A DNA stretch of 64,000 nucleotides, from positions 16,006,001 to 16,070,000 of the forward strand of contig OX327697.1 of NCBI GenBank assembly GCA_946807835.1, given 5' to 3'. Below the pieces are notes generated by a model. It had not been told where the DNA came from, made no database searches, and worked only from the letters and a program-made list of their open reading frames with translations. The first letter of the stretch is position 1. Every line of letters begins with the position of its first letter. This stretch comes from Ailanthus altissimus (taxonomy: Eukaryota; Streptophyta; Magnoliopsida; Sapindales; Simaroubaceae). A program made the position numbers and the translations under genes. Shown piece by piece: positions 36,660-49,500 of this stretch.

Positions 36660-36790
36660 CAAAAAAGTAAGGGAATTTAATCAGAGAACGCGTTAACGCG
36701 GTTTGTACGCGGAGAGTGAGATCATATGTCCAACGTTGACTGCCACGTCACGGCTCCATCGCTCTCGCACTATTCCAGGCGCCCTTGTCG
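36660..36790. promoter_or_regulatory. CpG-rich patch with palindrome and bZIP/W-box-like motifs
   Basis: Contains the perfect palindrome CGCGTTAACGCG (36689-36700), further CpGs (GTACGCGG), GTTGAC (W-box-like) and GCCACGTCACG (ACGT-core, bZIP-like). Stands out strongly from the AT-rich surroundings. Promoter role is inferred. Confidence 0.4.
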
Positions 36791-38039
36791 AATCTACCGA
36801 TCATTGAAAATTATTATTTTTGACTTGAGGTAAGTTGCGTTAGCATATAAACTTGGGGTGGGCTGTGTGTTAAGGATGAGATGAGATTTTCAAGCCCAAT
36901 TCTACAATGGCCTGCATTCGATACTCGAGGGCAAAAGGCAACGGAGGCCGACACATACAGGGTCATGGTGTCGCAACTCAATATTTCTGATATTAATTGA
37001 ATTTTTGATATTAAAATGATAATTTTTTGTTTAAAAAAAAATTGATTTGATTGGGATGAAAAACTTCATCCATAAAATATTAATCTTTACCTTTTATTTT
37101 TAACAGACTCAAATTATCGCAAATGCAATACACATTTACGACCATCTAACTGTGTTCAAGCGGTGATTAAATAGTAAATTTAATAATAATGAATTATGTT
37201 AAAATGTGAAATAAGTAAAAGAAAATTATAAAATTACCTACGACAAACATTAGAGCCTTGTAGGTTTCTTTTATATTAAAAGCAGAAGATAACTAGGATT
37301 TGTTTTATGGGAGGCTGAATTATAGCACATAATTTCAAGTTTAATCAAATAAAATAAATTATACATTTGTGGCAGTGACCGATGATAAAAGGTTTATAAT
37401 GAACCTTTTTTATTTATTGAAATGGAGGTTTAAAGTTCAATATTTTTCCTCTCTCATATTAACCAAAAAAAATTAAATTATTAAAAAAGTAAAATTATTA
37501 TCATTCAATGATAGTAATAATAATAATAATAATAAAGTATTAACTTTATTCATCTCAATTTAAAAAAAACTTTTGAAGATCGATTTTAAAATTTTGTAGT
37601 TATATTATAGATGTATGTTTATGAATTTTTATATTTTTCTTTTTGAAAAATTGATTAATATTTATAGATTTTTTCCCACTAAAAATAAAATGCAAAATAT
37701 TATAACATATGTCATGGTTTTGAAACATAAATTTTATATCCTAAGATTAATTCATTTAAATAATATAAGACTATAAGAGTACTTTAACTTCCACAAGGAA
37801 TGCAAAGCAATAAATTAATTTTTTTTTTCAAAATAGTACTTTAATTTTATATCCTAAAATTAATTTATGTAAATTAATAAATTTACATGCATTTTAATTT
37901 GTAAAAATCTAAGAGCAAAGTTCTGATAAGTTGTGTGATCAAAACAGATAATATCTATAATTAGTAAGAAAAAAAGTATTTAATAAAATAAATACAGTAG
38001 ATGGTAGATCATTTTGTTCATAATTATATTTATACAGAT
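36791..38039. other. No gene seen
   Basis: After a moderately GC-containing stretch to about 36990 (with a small hairpin CGACAC...GTGTCG near 36940) the sequence is AT-rich. A (TAA)n microsatellite lies at 37513-37534. Confidence 0.55.
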
Positions 38040-39344
38040 AAAAAATTATTTCAATTCCTCGATTTAATCAACCTTGAATTGAATAACTAAAATGTTCGAT
38101 ATTAGCTTTAATCTTTAAATTCACACATATGGGCACATTAAACTTCCCTTAATATTTAAATTTGCGCATACCCAAATTTGAGAGAAAATGAGTGGCCTAA
38201 GTCTAATTTTTTTCACGTAAAAATACGTAAAAGAATTATTCTTATAGTTGTATTGTTATGTTTTACTAATCTTTATCTCTCCTATATATAAAAATCTTCC
38301 TTAGGTATTTGGAGTTTAATTAGGATTAATAATTTAAAGTTTGATTAGAATTTGAGCTAGTTGATGGATTGTAAAATTTATGAGCTTCCTAACTCCAGTT
38401 TAAAAGGCTCAATCCTAATCATCTCATGACCCATCAGTTTTTCTAAGTTAACCCCAAACTATTCTACTAAAAGTCAAAAGCCGCACTTTAATAATTCATA
38501 TTAATAAATAAAAGTCTATTTAATTAAAATTATTTTAATTAAATTAAGCTTGGCCTTTAGATAAATAATAACCACTTAATTTACCATTTAATTAATATTC
38601 ATAATTAAAGTTAGGCCATAAAAAAAAGTTTGACCTCTTTACCTCTTAGTCACTAAATGCTTTAATAATCATTTTTAACATGTCTATATTTGTAAATAAA
38701 TATTATTATTCAATAAATAATTTATTGAATAAACCGCAGCCACAAATTCAAATGATCAAGTACTGCAAATAGTTTAAGTAAGCATTATTTATTAGATTCT
38801 ATCTTTCAAATAAATGTTCTTACACACCTATGAAATTATATCTTCAAGCTATTGAAGTTTTGACCATTTATATGAAATCTCATTTTATGATAACTCAAAA
38901 GATATAATACATAAATTTAAGTTCATTATTTGCCCAAGATTAAGGTCAATCAAGTTTATTAAAAATTTTGCGAATTAAGATCAATAACATTTAGTTAACT
39001 TGATCTAAATTCATAGTAACCATGTGCAATATATTATATACACTAATTTTTCTACTCGAAGTCTCTACTTCGATGATCAAGATAAATAATTTACTATAAA
39101 AATTAAAAAAACTACAACCTTACATAAAGAAATTCTCTTTTTATTAATGGTAGTGAATAAGATTTAATTTATAAAGAACCTGTGATCTATATCTTCTGTG
39201 TGTAGCATCATATGTCTAATACCTAGATCACATACTTTATAAATTTAGGCTCAACCATATGTATGAAAAAAATTTATTAATCAAATAAAATGTTATTGTA
39301 CATACTTTAAGGGTATAGAATAACCTAAAATGTCTAACAATCTC
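38040..39344 (-). repeat. Copia-type LTR (family 2)
   Basis: Minus-strand LTR starting TGTTAGACATTTTAGG at about 39344, directly after a pol end at 39345-39480. TATA-like TATATATAGGAG on the minus strand near 38290. The far end is estimated. Its first part is duplicated at 39481-39793. Confidence 0.6.
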
Positions 39345-39480
39345 CAATTTAGCCTAAGCATGTCTAGCATCTGCCGAATCCTCATATTATTTATATGAGT
39401 TTCGAAACTTTTGTTGGTAATGACTTGGTGAATGAATCTACTAAATTATCTATTAATGCAATCTTAGATACTAGTATTCT
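39345..39480 (-). pseudogene. Copia pol C-terminus, duplicated copy
   Basis: Minus-strand reading resembles the final Copia segment (F-T-K-x-L-P-x-K-x-F-E-x-H-I-N-N-M type) and ends just before LTR 38040-39344. It is a near copy of 39803-39930. Confidence 0.65.
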
Positions 39481-39793
39481 TGTGCAATATATCATAAACT
39501 ATAGTTCTTCTACTCGAAGTCTCCACTTTGATGATCAAGGTAAATAATTTATTATAAGAATTAAAAAAAATTATAACCTTACTTAATGAAATGCCTTTTT
39601 CATTAATAGTAGTGAAGAAAATTTAACTTGTAAAGAACCTGTGATCTCTACCTTATGTGTTAGCATTATATGTCTAATACCTAGATCACATACTTTATTA
39701 ATATGGACTCAACTATATGTATAAATAAACTTTATTAATCAAATAATATATTATTGCATATGCTTTAAGGGTATAGAATAACTTAAAATGTCT
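39481..39793 (-). repeat. Partial second copy of Copia family-2 LTR
   Basis: Starts TGTTAGACATTTTAAG at 39793 and matches the first about 310 bp of the adjacent LTR, then breaks off into a repeated pol end. Confidence 0.65.
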
Positions 39794-39802
39794 AACAATC
39801 TC

Positions 39803-40300
39803 CTACTTGCCTTAAAGTATGTCCACTATCTGTTGAATTCCTATATTATTTATATGAGTTTTGAAACTTTTGTTGGTAATGAATTGGTGAATGGATCCAC
39901 TAGATTATATAGTAACGTAATCTTAGATACTATGACTTCACCATTTTGCACAAAAATTCCCTTATCGAATGGTATTTTTTCTCAATGTATTTTCCTCCTC
40001 TTGTGATATCTCGAATCCTTAAATTGTGCTACTGTTCTGCTATAGTCACAATAAAGAATAATAGACATCTAAGTACTAGCTGCCACCTCAAGATTTATAA
40101 GGAACTTCTAGAGCTATACAGCCTCTTTTTGAGTTTTAGATGTAGCTACATATTTAGCATTTATGGTTACAATATATAAATGTTTAGGGACTCCTCCAAC
40201 TTAGAGCCTCTCTACCCAAGGTAAATACATATCATGAGGTTGATCTCTAGGTATCTAATCTACTTAAAAATCTGAATCTATATTTCTAATAGGTACAAGA
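39803..40300 (-). pseudogene. Copia RNase H relic
   Basis: Minus strand. TINAKYVATSKTQKEAV (about 40165-40115), then KFLINLEVAAST, ILYCDYSRTVAQFKDSRYHKRRKYIEKKYHSIREF (about 40050-39950). This is the Copia RNase H end with Y-V-A-A-[ST]-x-A-x-K-E-A and L-Y-C-D-N-x-x-A. Stops are present; the pol end continues to the LTR copy. Confidence 0.82.
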
Positions 40301-40329
40301 TTCCCATTGAAATACACAACTATATAATC

Positions 40330-41373
40330 TTAGGGATTATATAGTTAAATTGCTTACTTAAAGGATGCTTATGCATAAAAGAACTCTTAGGATATTATAA
40401 ACATTTTAGAACCTGAGAGTCACTTGAGGTGAAATCTTAGGGCACTTATGATTTAGGAAATGATTTTAGGCCATTATTGGACCGTTAAAGCATTTTTAGC
40501 CTATTTTTATAAAATTCTTATCCTTAATCATCCCCTTTGAGCCTAACTACTCATTTTCTTTAATTAACCACCAAAAGTACACTTTTAAAATTTTTTTCTC
40601 ATAACACCCTTGTAAGCATATTAGTCCTATTAGAACATTGTACGAGTAATTAGGTCTAGGGAAAGAGGAAGTGGAAAAGAAGAATAAAAATATGGTTTAG
40701 TTGCTCAAAAGATTAAAAAGCATTTAAGTTTGGGAGAATATATTCAATAATATATATGTATATAAAGAAAAAGAAAAAGAAAGAAAATTCCCCTGGCTTA
40801 GTAAGAATTTTTTTTTTAAAGTTTGGATGGAATAGAGGAATTAAGTTTGGAGAAGACTCAATCAGGAATTACAGAGGTTCAAATAGGTTCTATTATGCTT
40901 ATAGTGTGAGTTAAGATGAAAAAGAATCTATTTATCCTACCCTTATCCCTAGTCTTACATTACAAGTCAAATAAAGCCTTAATTGATCATTGGTGATGTA
41001 TGCACCTATATTAGGGAGGAGTGATAGGAAAAATAAGCCTATGGAGTGTTAATTAATTAAAAATCGATAGACTATTTTCTTGATTTGTATGCATAAATTA
41101 ATTCTGGTGTATTTGACTAATAATACTAACGATACACATACTACGCAAGTCAACTATTAAGTAAGTAATTGATTGACATGTTAAACTGTTATAACATTTA
41201 GAATTTCCTTGAGATCAATAGTAGAGAGAAATCTTTGAAATTATTTATTAATTATTTGCCAACTTGGTGTGTTAGTTTTATTTTCTTAGTTTTAGTTTTT
41301 AGTTGTATCTCCTTACTTGAGGACGAGCAAGTTAGGTTTAATAACGTTTGATGACTCACAAACGAACAAGTTA
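40330..41373 (+). other. 3' non-coding region of a plus-strand Gypsy element
   Basis: No coding. CCCCTTTGAGCCTAACTACTC at about 40546 and CTTGAGGACGAGCAAG at about 41315 resemble the regions before the 3' LTR of Athila-type elements. Ends in a polypurine tract. Confidence 0.55.
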
Positions 41374-41388
41374 GGTTTGGGGGAGTTT
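41374..41388 (+). other. Polypurine tract
   Basis: GGTTTGGGGGAGTT-type tract immediately before an LTR start TGATGAGTGCATTTTATA. Confidence 0.75.
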
Positions 41389-42430
41389 GATGAGTGCATT
41401 TTATATATACCATATTTTGACTCACTTGACTTAATAATTGCTTAATAAGTAGGAATATGTGTCTTTTTTATGCTTGTTATTGTTATTTTGTAAGTTTCAA
41501 CAAAATAGTGCAACAAGAAAAGCAAGAACTGAAGAAAAAGGGAAATATGGTCATTTCTCAAACTTAATTCGCGACTCAAGATCTCAAGCAGTGGCCTTAG
41601 CTCATCCAAAAGCCCTAGGCTGAGACCCTAATTCTCCCAAGTTGCTGCCCCAATGCATCCAAAGGCTTTAGGCCATAACCTTAATCTTCCAAGGCCACAA
41701 CCGTAGCCTGAATCAAGCCTAATTTTGGCCTCAATTCTCCTAAGTTTTAGTGCCGCCAGACAAAAGAGGAAGTTCCCCTATTTTTGAGATTTGCCCTAAT
41801 TTGAGCCTATAAATAGAAACTAAAAAGCCATTATTGAGGAGGGAGGCCGAGCATGAAACAAGGTTTAAGGGACACTTTTCAAGGTAAATTAGCCATTTTT
41901 TAGTGAGAGACAATTGAAGGCTAAAGATTCTTGAAGGATTCAAGCATTAGAGATCATCTTCATAAGAGTTTTTCTTCATTTTTCTCTTTTTTTTTTTGTC
42001 TTGAATTGAAGTTTGTATTTTTGGATATTGTTAAAACATGTTTGCATTTATAAATTGATGGATGATTTTAGTTATGGATATATCTATGCTTGGGTAGATT
42101 GTTATTCTAGAGCTTGATGTAGCTCCTATTTATATTATGTTTGTAATATTTAGTTAATTGTTAATATAGCTTCAATTCAATTCATTTATGCTTCTCTTTG
42201 CTTAGTTTTTCTAATTTGTTGAAAAATAAATTAGTTAACTTCGATATATAGATTTAATAATCGGGAGAGATTGATTCACTTATCAGATTTAGGAAATAAA
42301 ACCTTAGTTGTTGTTGAGTTCAAGAGGCCAATAACTCCCCTCTTATAGTGCACCCTGTAATTATCATTTTGAAGGCATAAACACCATAAGTAGAGCAAAT
42401 ATAATCCTATTTTACAGTGTACCCCATCAA
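41389..42430 (+). repeat. Gypsy-type LTR
   Basis: Starts TGATGAGTGCATTTTATATA after the polypurine tract; TATA box CCTATAAATAGAAA at about 41808. The 3' limit (about 42420-42440) is where minus-strand Gypsy D coding remains begin. The 5' LTR and pol of this element are not seen in the window. Confidence 0.65.
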
Positions 42431-42832
42431 TTAAACAGTCTATGCTACTTGGTACCTCAGTCTTCTGGCTTGGGTTCTATCTTTAGTGGTGCTTCATACC
42501 TTAGATATTGAATGATGAGATCCATCTAGCAAGGCTTGTTGTCAACTAACCTAACCTTTATGGACTTAGTAGCGTAAGTACCTCGTTTGGGCACAACATC
42601 TATAAATACTATTTTGGGTAACTTTATGGTATTAGCTAGAAAATCAATTCGGTAATTGTCATACTTAGGCACTTATTCAACGCAGATCTCCTTAAATATC
42701 CTAATCAACTTGTGGGCCTTCTTCAAATAAGCTTGCATGTTCTTTTCTTCAACCTGGTACGTGTTGTTGATATGACTGACTACTAGTCGAGAATCAATTT
42801 TATCTTCTTATGACAATAAACTCATATTTAAC
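42430..42832 (-). pseudogene. Gypsy D RNase H end
   Basis: Minus-strand end of the large Tat-like element D. Reads KEKNMQAYLKKAHKLIRIFKEI (about 42745-42685), then EVPKYDNYRIDFLANTIKLPK, the usual RNase H to integrase spacer. Joins in frame across the Copia insertion to 52485-53941. Truncated on its 3' side near 42430. Confidence 0.78.
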
Positions 42833-45496
42833 TGTTGGAATTTGTGCTTACGTGCTATTCCAATACTCTATAAATATTAAATTATTTAATATTTATACAG
42901 TAAACTTTTTGTATAATCGTTAATAGAATATAAATATATGGTACAATGCTTGTTACGTTATAAACTTGTATGATCTAAAGGAGTTTAGATTTGACATAAA
43001 TACATTTAGACCAGTGCCAAGAGTTAGCAAAGCTGAGTATTATAAATATGCTAATAGTTAGAACTGCTAAGAGTTAGAAGATTATAAGAGTCAATCAGAT
43101 CTAAAAAGTTAGATCGTTGTCTGTAATGGGATAAAGGCCTGAGGGTATACTAGTAATAAAATGGTTGCAAAGAGTTGCAATAGGTGTTAGGAGATGTTAT
43201 TATGCAACTATATTATCAAATATAGTGTTCCTAATCTGCTTCACTGATGCGAGTCTGTCGGTGGATTCACTTTATATAGATTAGTGTATGCTATATCTAT
43301 ATGATATAGATGGTTGTTCTTAGCCGACCATGGGCTTACCGAAAGCTCGTATATACATATAGGTATTCAGTCAAGATTGAATACTGAATAAACTTATGAG
43401 GATGCCAATAGACACTCTATAAAGCCATCAATGGTGAGTGCTCTCGAGTTGAGTAGTATATGTGGTCCTTTGACCTGAGTGCCACAGTAGGCTTGTAAGT
43501 GACCTACCATACTTTAATTCCACATATGTCACAGACCTTTTATGGTGTGACTGTTGTGTGTCGTTGGGTATGGTCTGATGCTTGTGGAGTTCAATGTGTA
43601 CAGATATAGAATCCGTTAGCTCTTATAAGAGAGTTGTGTATCCAGATGCTCCAAGATTGTATTTTAAAAAATCTCATGGTCACTAGTACTAACTCGGGAA
43701 AGGTGTTTTCCAGAGGGTTGAACAATATAGCAAAGGTGTTTGCATACATTGTTATTGAGAAATACAAATTTGGAGATAAGTTCATGGATGAGCATACGGG
43801 GATTTAACGGTATTGATCTATATCCCCATACATCTAGGATATAGATGAAGGAAGGATTATATATATGTATTTGTGACCTTAGCTTGTATGGTTTAATGCG
43901 CTGATTAATAATATCTATGACATGTGCAAGGGGCATCGATCACAGACTCATGGAATAGTTCCATTTAACTAATTGGACATGGACCTAGGAAGTCCAGCAA
44001 TATGAAGTGTACTCGTTGTACACTGGGGCAACGTACTGGATTTTGAATTATTTAATCTATTAATTTCCAACAGAACTGAATAATTTTTTCAAGTAGCCTT
44101 AAGATGCGCACGTGTCAGTGCTTAAGTGTTAAGTACAGTAATTAGTTAATAATTATTATTGACTAATTAAATAGTGACACGTAGCGCATAGTGAGCCTTC
44201 GATTAAAATTGACTCAAATAATGGGTATGGTGGGACTCACGTTGGGTTAATTAAAGGCTTAAGGATTATTTATCTAAATTGATTATTTAAGTGTTAAATA
44301 ATCTAAATATTTGTTATCACTTAAGAGTTAAGTGATTGGTTAATTTGACTAGAGTTAATTGTTAACTCGTGATTAAATTAATAAGTTAAATATTTAATTG
44401 ATGACTTAATTGCTAAATAAAATGAGATTTTATTAAGCAATTAATTATAGTTAAAGCAAATGTTGCTAAAAGAGGAAGTAATAAAACTTTAAAGGGATTA
44501 AAGGAAACCTTGAGGTCTTTGATGATATTTTCCTTGTCAAAGACAAGGTATGGCCGCCATCAAATTTTTGTCCAAATGTTGGACACATCTTTAGCTTATT
44601 TGATAAGCTAAATAATTTTATAACAATTTAAAGTCAATTGTTAAGAATTTTTCTAATTATTATAAACATATACATTCATTTGATGAATATATATATACAA
44701 AGTGAAGGGTGGTTGGCTAAGTGATTGATTTTGAGAGGCTTGGGAGTTCATTTTGTGCTTGAAAATAAAACGAAGAGGGAGCTAAGATGGTGGTGCCTCT
44801 CATTCTTCATTTAAGAAAAGGAATAAAAGAGTTTTATTTTGGGTTGGCTTGAGAAAGTGGGTTTGGCAATTAGGAGAAAATGGTAAACAAAATTAGATTA
44901 TATTTTTTTTATAAAAAATTTCAATTGTTGAACTTTAATTCATTTTCTTCTCCAAAGAGTTGGCCATTATAAGAGCTCAATTTTGTTCAAAATTAATTTC
45001 ATGCCTTAAAATTAATTCTAAGTTAAAGAGTTTACCTTGGCACTTTGGTTTAAGTGTTAGGCTATGGGGATTAAGAGTTAATCCCTCAGTTTAAAAATTA
45101 AATCGGACACTGAAAAATAAAGGATGGTGTTCTAGCGACCTAAGCCTACCACGTTGGGTCTTAGACTGCCACCGGATCTATTTCGGGTGGTACTTTAGAA
45201 TAAATCCATTCTAAAGGCTTGACAGATGGTATCTCTAAATTCTCAATCATTAGTATTAATTTGATTAATATGTTATATATTTTTTCATTAGTGTAATAAA
45301 TAAAATTTATTATGTTCAATTTTAGAAAATTAGATTTTCAGCTTCTGTTGCATAGATTTGTGTATAAGATACATAAATGGTGTATATATATTGTATATGA
45401 TGCGTATATATAAAAAATTTAAATTGAACATGTTTACTACATGCACACACCCAATAGGTTTAGGTTACGAACCAAGATGAATCGGCACCCGTTACA
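42833..45496 (+). repeat. Copia family-1 5' LTR
   Basis: TGTTGGAATTTGTGCTTACG ... CGTTACA. Contains the conserved GTGGTCCTTTGACCTGAG block at 43464 and the GTGCAAGGGGCATCGAT block at about 43923. Confidence 0.92.
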
Positions 45497-45499
45497 AAA

Positions 45500-45512
45500 T
45501 GGTGTCAAAGCA
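45500..45512 (+). other. Primer binding site, initiator tRNA-Met type
   Basis: TGGTGTCAAAGCA, 3 bp after the LTR, versus the common TGGTATCAGAGCA (two differences). Confidence 0.82.
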
Positions 45513-45539
45513 TTTTGTGGATCTAAGGGGCAGGCGCCG

Positions 45540-45705
45540 CAGTGCTAACACTGTTCACTCATACAGTAATTTTGGAATAATACTTTGTACAATACTTTTG
45601 TACACTAATCTAGAACAGTGTTTTGAACAGTAATATGGAACAGTGTTTTGAGTAGTGTTTTTACAATACTTTTGAATAGTACTTTGTATAGTATTTCAAA
45701 ATTAA
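45540..45705 (+). repeat. AACAGTGTTTTGA-type minisatellite in leader
   Basis: About ten degenerate units of 10-17 bp around ACAGTGTTTTGA just downstream of the PBS. Related short units occur in the small LTR element near 27800-27890. Confidence 0.7.
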
Positions 45706-46036
45706 AAATGCATGTAGGGGTTTATGAGATACAGTAATAAGAGTTATCGATCTATATTATAAGTCAGAGTTTAAGAGATACAATGATAAGAGTTATCAAT
45801 CTACATTATAAATTGGAATTATTTTTCTGTGTTGGTAACAATAATGGGAGCCCTACTAGTGGGGGTTGGTTATGTTTGCACAGAAATAAATGATCAATTA
45901 AGAATCACCACCTTATAAAGTAAAACCTAGTTTCAAAAATCTCTCTTAATAAGATTGAATTGTATTTTATTATGAGATAATGTTAAACATAATTCATTTT
46001 GTCAATACGGTGTTAAACAAGTCACGTCGATCTTTT

Positions 46037-46375
46037 CCAAGATCGCTACAGTGTGAGGGACTTGGTCGGTTGAACTTGGACTATGCCGGTTAAACATGAG
46101 ATGAGGTAAATATATGCGAAAATATTGCCCTCGATCGCTATAGTATGCGGGTATTATCGGTAGCATATATTTGATCATTGATAAGTTAATCTGGAATACA
46201 CTTACCTTAGATCGCTACAGTGTGCGGATAAGGAGTAAGAGTTTAATGAAATGCAATTGAAAAGGGTTGTCTACCTGTTGGGTTTATAAAGGCCAAAATC
46301 ACTACAATGTGCGATTGGAGTAAAATGCTAATGGGATCCATTTCTCGCTATACAGTTTAAAGAAGTTTAAACTGT
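46037..46375 (+). repeat. Hairpin series with conserved GATCGCTACAGTGTGCGG loop
   Basis: Five potential stem-loops in the untranslated leader: 46037-46065, 46121-46155, 46201-46239, 46293-46318 and 46352-46375. The first four have a shared loop core (GATCGCTACAGTGTGAGG, GATCGCTATAGTATGCGG, GATCGCTACAGTGTGCGG, AATCACTACAATGTGCGA) enclosed by different complementary arms. The fifth has a perfect 10-bp stem with a GAAG loop, preceded by TCTCGCTATACAG. Could be packaging, dimerisation or translation signals; function unknown. Confidence 0.65.
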
Positions 46376-46558
46376 CATTGTCCCGTTCAAGAGATTATCA
46401 AGATTATGTTAAGCGGTGGGAGTGCGCTTTTAGATTAAAAAATGTATATTTTATATACCTATGATCTAAAGTGTTATTATTAACGATTAGAAATATTTCG
46501 CTACACATCTCCTATTATCATCTTATAGAGATAAGGTGTTCGTCTTATAGAGATAAGA

Positions 46559-49500
46559 TGAGTACGAGCAATCCGTTAGTACACTTGATCAATGCACATT
46601 AACTATAGGGTTCCAAGAAATATTAAGAACTTACTTATGAATCTGAGAACAGTTTTAGATTATGAATTACTTGGATATATTTGATATATCTAATTCAGAG
46701 TTAGAGAATATTTACAATGGAAAAGTGTTTCCACTATAATAAAGTTTGAATAGTAAGTGTTACCGTTCAAGATACCTTAACTAAGAATAGATAAAGCCCT
46801 TAGATAACTGTTTTCAGAATATAGATATTTCAATAGCATATGATGTTGTCAGTGCAGGGGTATGAGATACCGCTTACCCTTCTCATATCTATAAGTTGTT
46901 GGGTGATTTGAGAAATACTACAGAGCTGAGAAATGAGAAGTACAGTTTTACATAGAAATAAAGCTTTACTACACTTGGTAGCTGTTAAGATCTTTTTGGT
47001 CACTTTTCCATTCTGGCACTAGCGTGATATTGTATAACTGATATTACATGCCAATATTATTAAGCGAATCATATCACTCCCTGTAGTTAACAGAGAGGGT
47101 TATCATAAAAACATTGAGAATAGTTCCTTATTTTTATATGATAATCATAATGTTTTACTTACTGTGTATCAGGTAATGTTTGGGCATATATCTTAGATAC
47201 AATAAGAAATGTATAGGTGAACAGAATGCGTAATAGTTCAAGAACTTTAAATAATGATGAATAGTGACATATAAAATTAAGCCATGTGGTCATGAGATGA
47301 CTATTCCGTCTAATTAAGCATAGTCAGATACTTAATTTGACTATAGAATCTTAGCCAGTTTATGAATTCTAAATTTAAGAAAAGATAACCGAATCCTAGT
47401 GCAAGTGTTGAACACTGGGCCACTAATTTATTGAAATTGGTACATATAATGTATTTAATCCAATGAATCATACTATTAGGTGAATTTTAATACTTCAAAA
47501 TCTGGATAGTGATCTGTCATTGTACAAACATATGTTTCTTGGAAACATAGATTGGAAACTTTTGAAATGTTCAAAGATTTCTGACCAGGAAGTAAAGAAA
47601 CAAATCGAAGAAACAAATCTTTATGTATACCTTCGATTAGATCGAAGCAGTTTATACATAAATAGTATATTCATAGAATATTTAAAGGAGAATATAATTC
47701 TCATTCAGCATGGTCTTCCAGATATGTAATACGGTCTGATTGATGTTGAGCTTCACTGATCTTCTAATATCTATGGGATTATACTCTAAAAAAAATTGCT
47801 ATTCACTTATTAAATGTAGTTCCACTGAAACCTGTTCCTTCTAATCTGTATAAGATATAGATTAAAGAGAGCTGAGTCTTAAGTAGTTAAGGCCTGAGGG
47901 TTGTATTGTTCACATAATAGTTATGCAACAGAATATACTTGCACCCAAAGGGTACAAATATCAGTTCATTGGATACCAATTCTATGATTTAGAGTAACAA
48001 AATATGTTCATTCCTTGTAATACCACATTCCACGAGAAAGAGTTTCTCTTGGATCGTGAGGATTATAGAATGATTGTACTTGTTGAAATCAATCAGATAA
48101 TATATGAACCAACGGTGGAATCTTAAATTCAAATGAGTGATATAACTTGAATGCACTTTTTTTATAGATCAAATAGGATATCAAGGCCACTATTTATGTA
48201 TGATTGATGCCTAAAGGTACCCTTGGTGTTTTCTTAGTTGAAGAAAAGGATCTTTTGACTTATAGAGATATGATGTTTAACATCGTTTTGGAAAAATAGC
48301 AAGAAGCCATAAAATCTAAAATTGACTCTATGCATGACAGTTAAGTCTGGGACTTAGTTATCTTCCTATAGGAATTGTTCTTAGTTATTGTAAAAGAGTT
48401 TATGCAGCAGAAGCATGGGCACTTGAAGGTAGAGACCTTTAAGGCCCAACTGGTGAGGAAAGGTTATACTCATAGATTTGGGATCGGTAATAAGGAAACC
48501 TTATTCATCAGTAACCATACTAAAGTTAATTTGAATTTTGTTGGCTATTGCTGCATATTAAGATTGAGGTCTGACCGATTGATGTAAAGATGGCGTTCCA
48601 GAATGTATATCTCGAGCTAGAGATATGCATAGAGCTGTCTGAAGGTTTTCCATCCAACCTAACTTCTAATCTAGTATGCAAACTGAGAAAGTCTTTTTTT
48701 CTTGACTCAAGTAGTTTTCTAAAGCTAGTATCTTTATTTAAATGACGAAATTAGAAAGTCCAGTTTCATCAGTAATGAAGAGAAAGCATGTGTGTTTAGG
48801 AAGGGTAGTAGGAGCAGGATTATCTATTTGATTCTCTATGTGAAAAACATACTCAATATTGAAAACGATGTTGGTATATTGCAAGTTGATCATATAAGTG
48901 TTATCTGAGTAAGACCTTTTTCATAAAATATTTAAGAGAGACCTCCTATAAGACTTTATAAAGATAAAGCTAGGAGGCTAATGAGACTCTTCCAATCATC
49001 GTACATAAACTAGGTCCAGAAAGGTAAAACTTTATTTACTGTAAGATGGTCAATGTACCTTTTAGACATGACATTCATCTTTCTAAGAAAAAGTGTCCTT
49101 GAGTAGAAGATGAAAGAATTAGAGTTTTTGACTCATAATTTGTATCAGCTAGAAGTAGCTTGATGTATACCATGTTATGTACGACACCTGGAGTTAGATG
49201 GCTTTAAGAGTTATGAGCTGGTATTGGTCGAATCTAGGCCTGGCCATCAAATGGTTATGAAATATATTAATATACCTTAGATGTATAGAGGATAAGTTTT
49301 TAAATATAAAGAATGTATCTTACAAGTAAAAGAATGCATATACCCAGACTTTTTATCTGACTCAGATCGTAGAAAGTCTACATCTAGTTATATGTTCTCC
49401 ATCATCGGTACCTGAGATAGTTAGAAACATGATATTTAGATGTCTATAGCTAATTCTCCCTTTGAGGAAGAATTAGTTGCAGCTTGAGAAGCCTACAAAG

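Noticed and set aside
36895..36990. 27-codon frame starting MACIRYSRAKGNGG
   Set aside because: Short, no domain or splice context recognised; only the less AT-rich composition drew attention.
43591..43936. Minus-strand frames of 64-90 codons
   Set aside because: Inside the Copia 5' LTR, with equivalents broken in the other LTRs.
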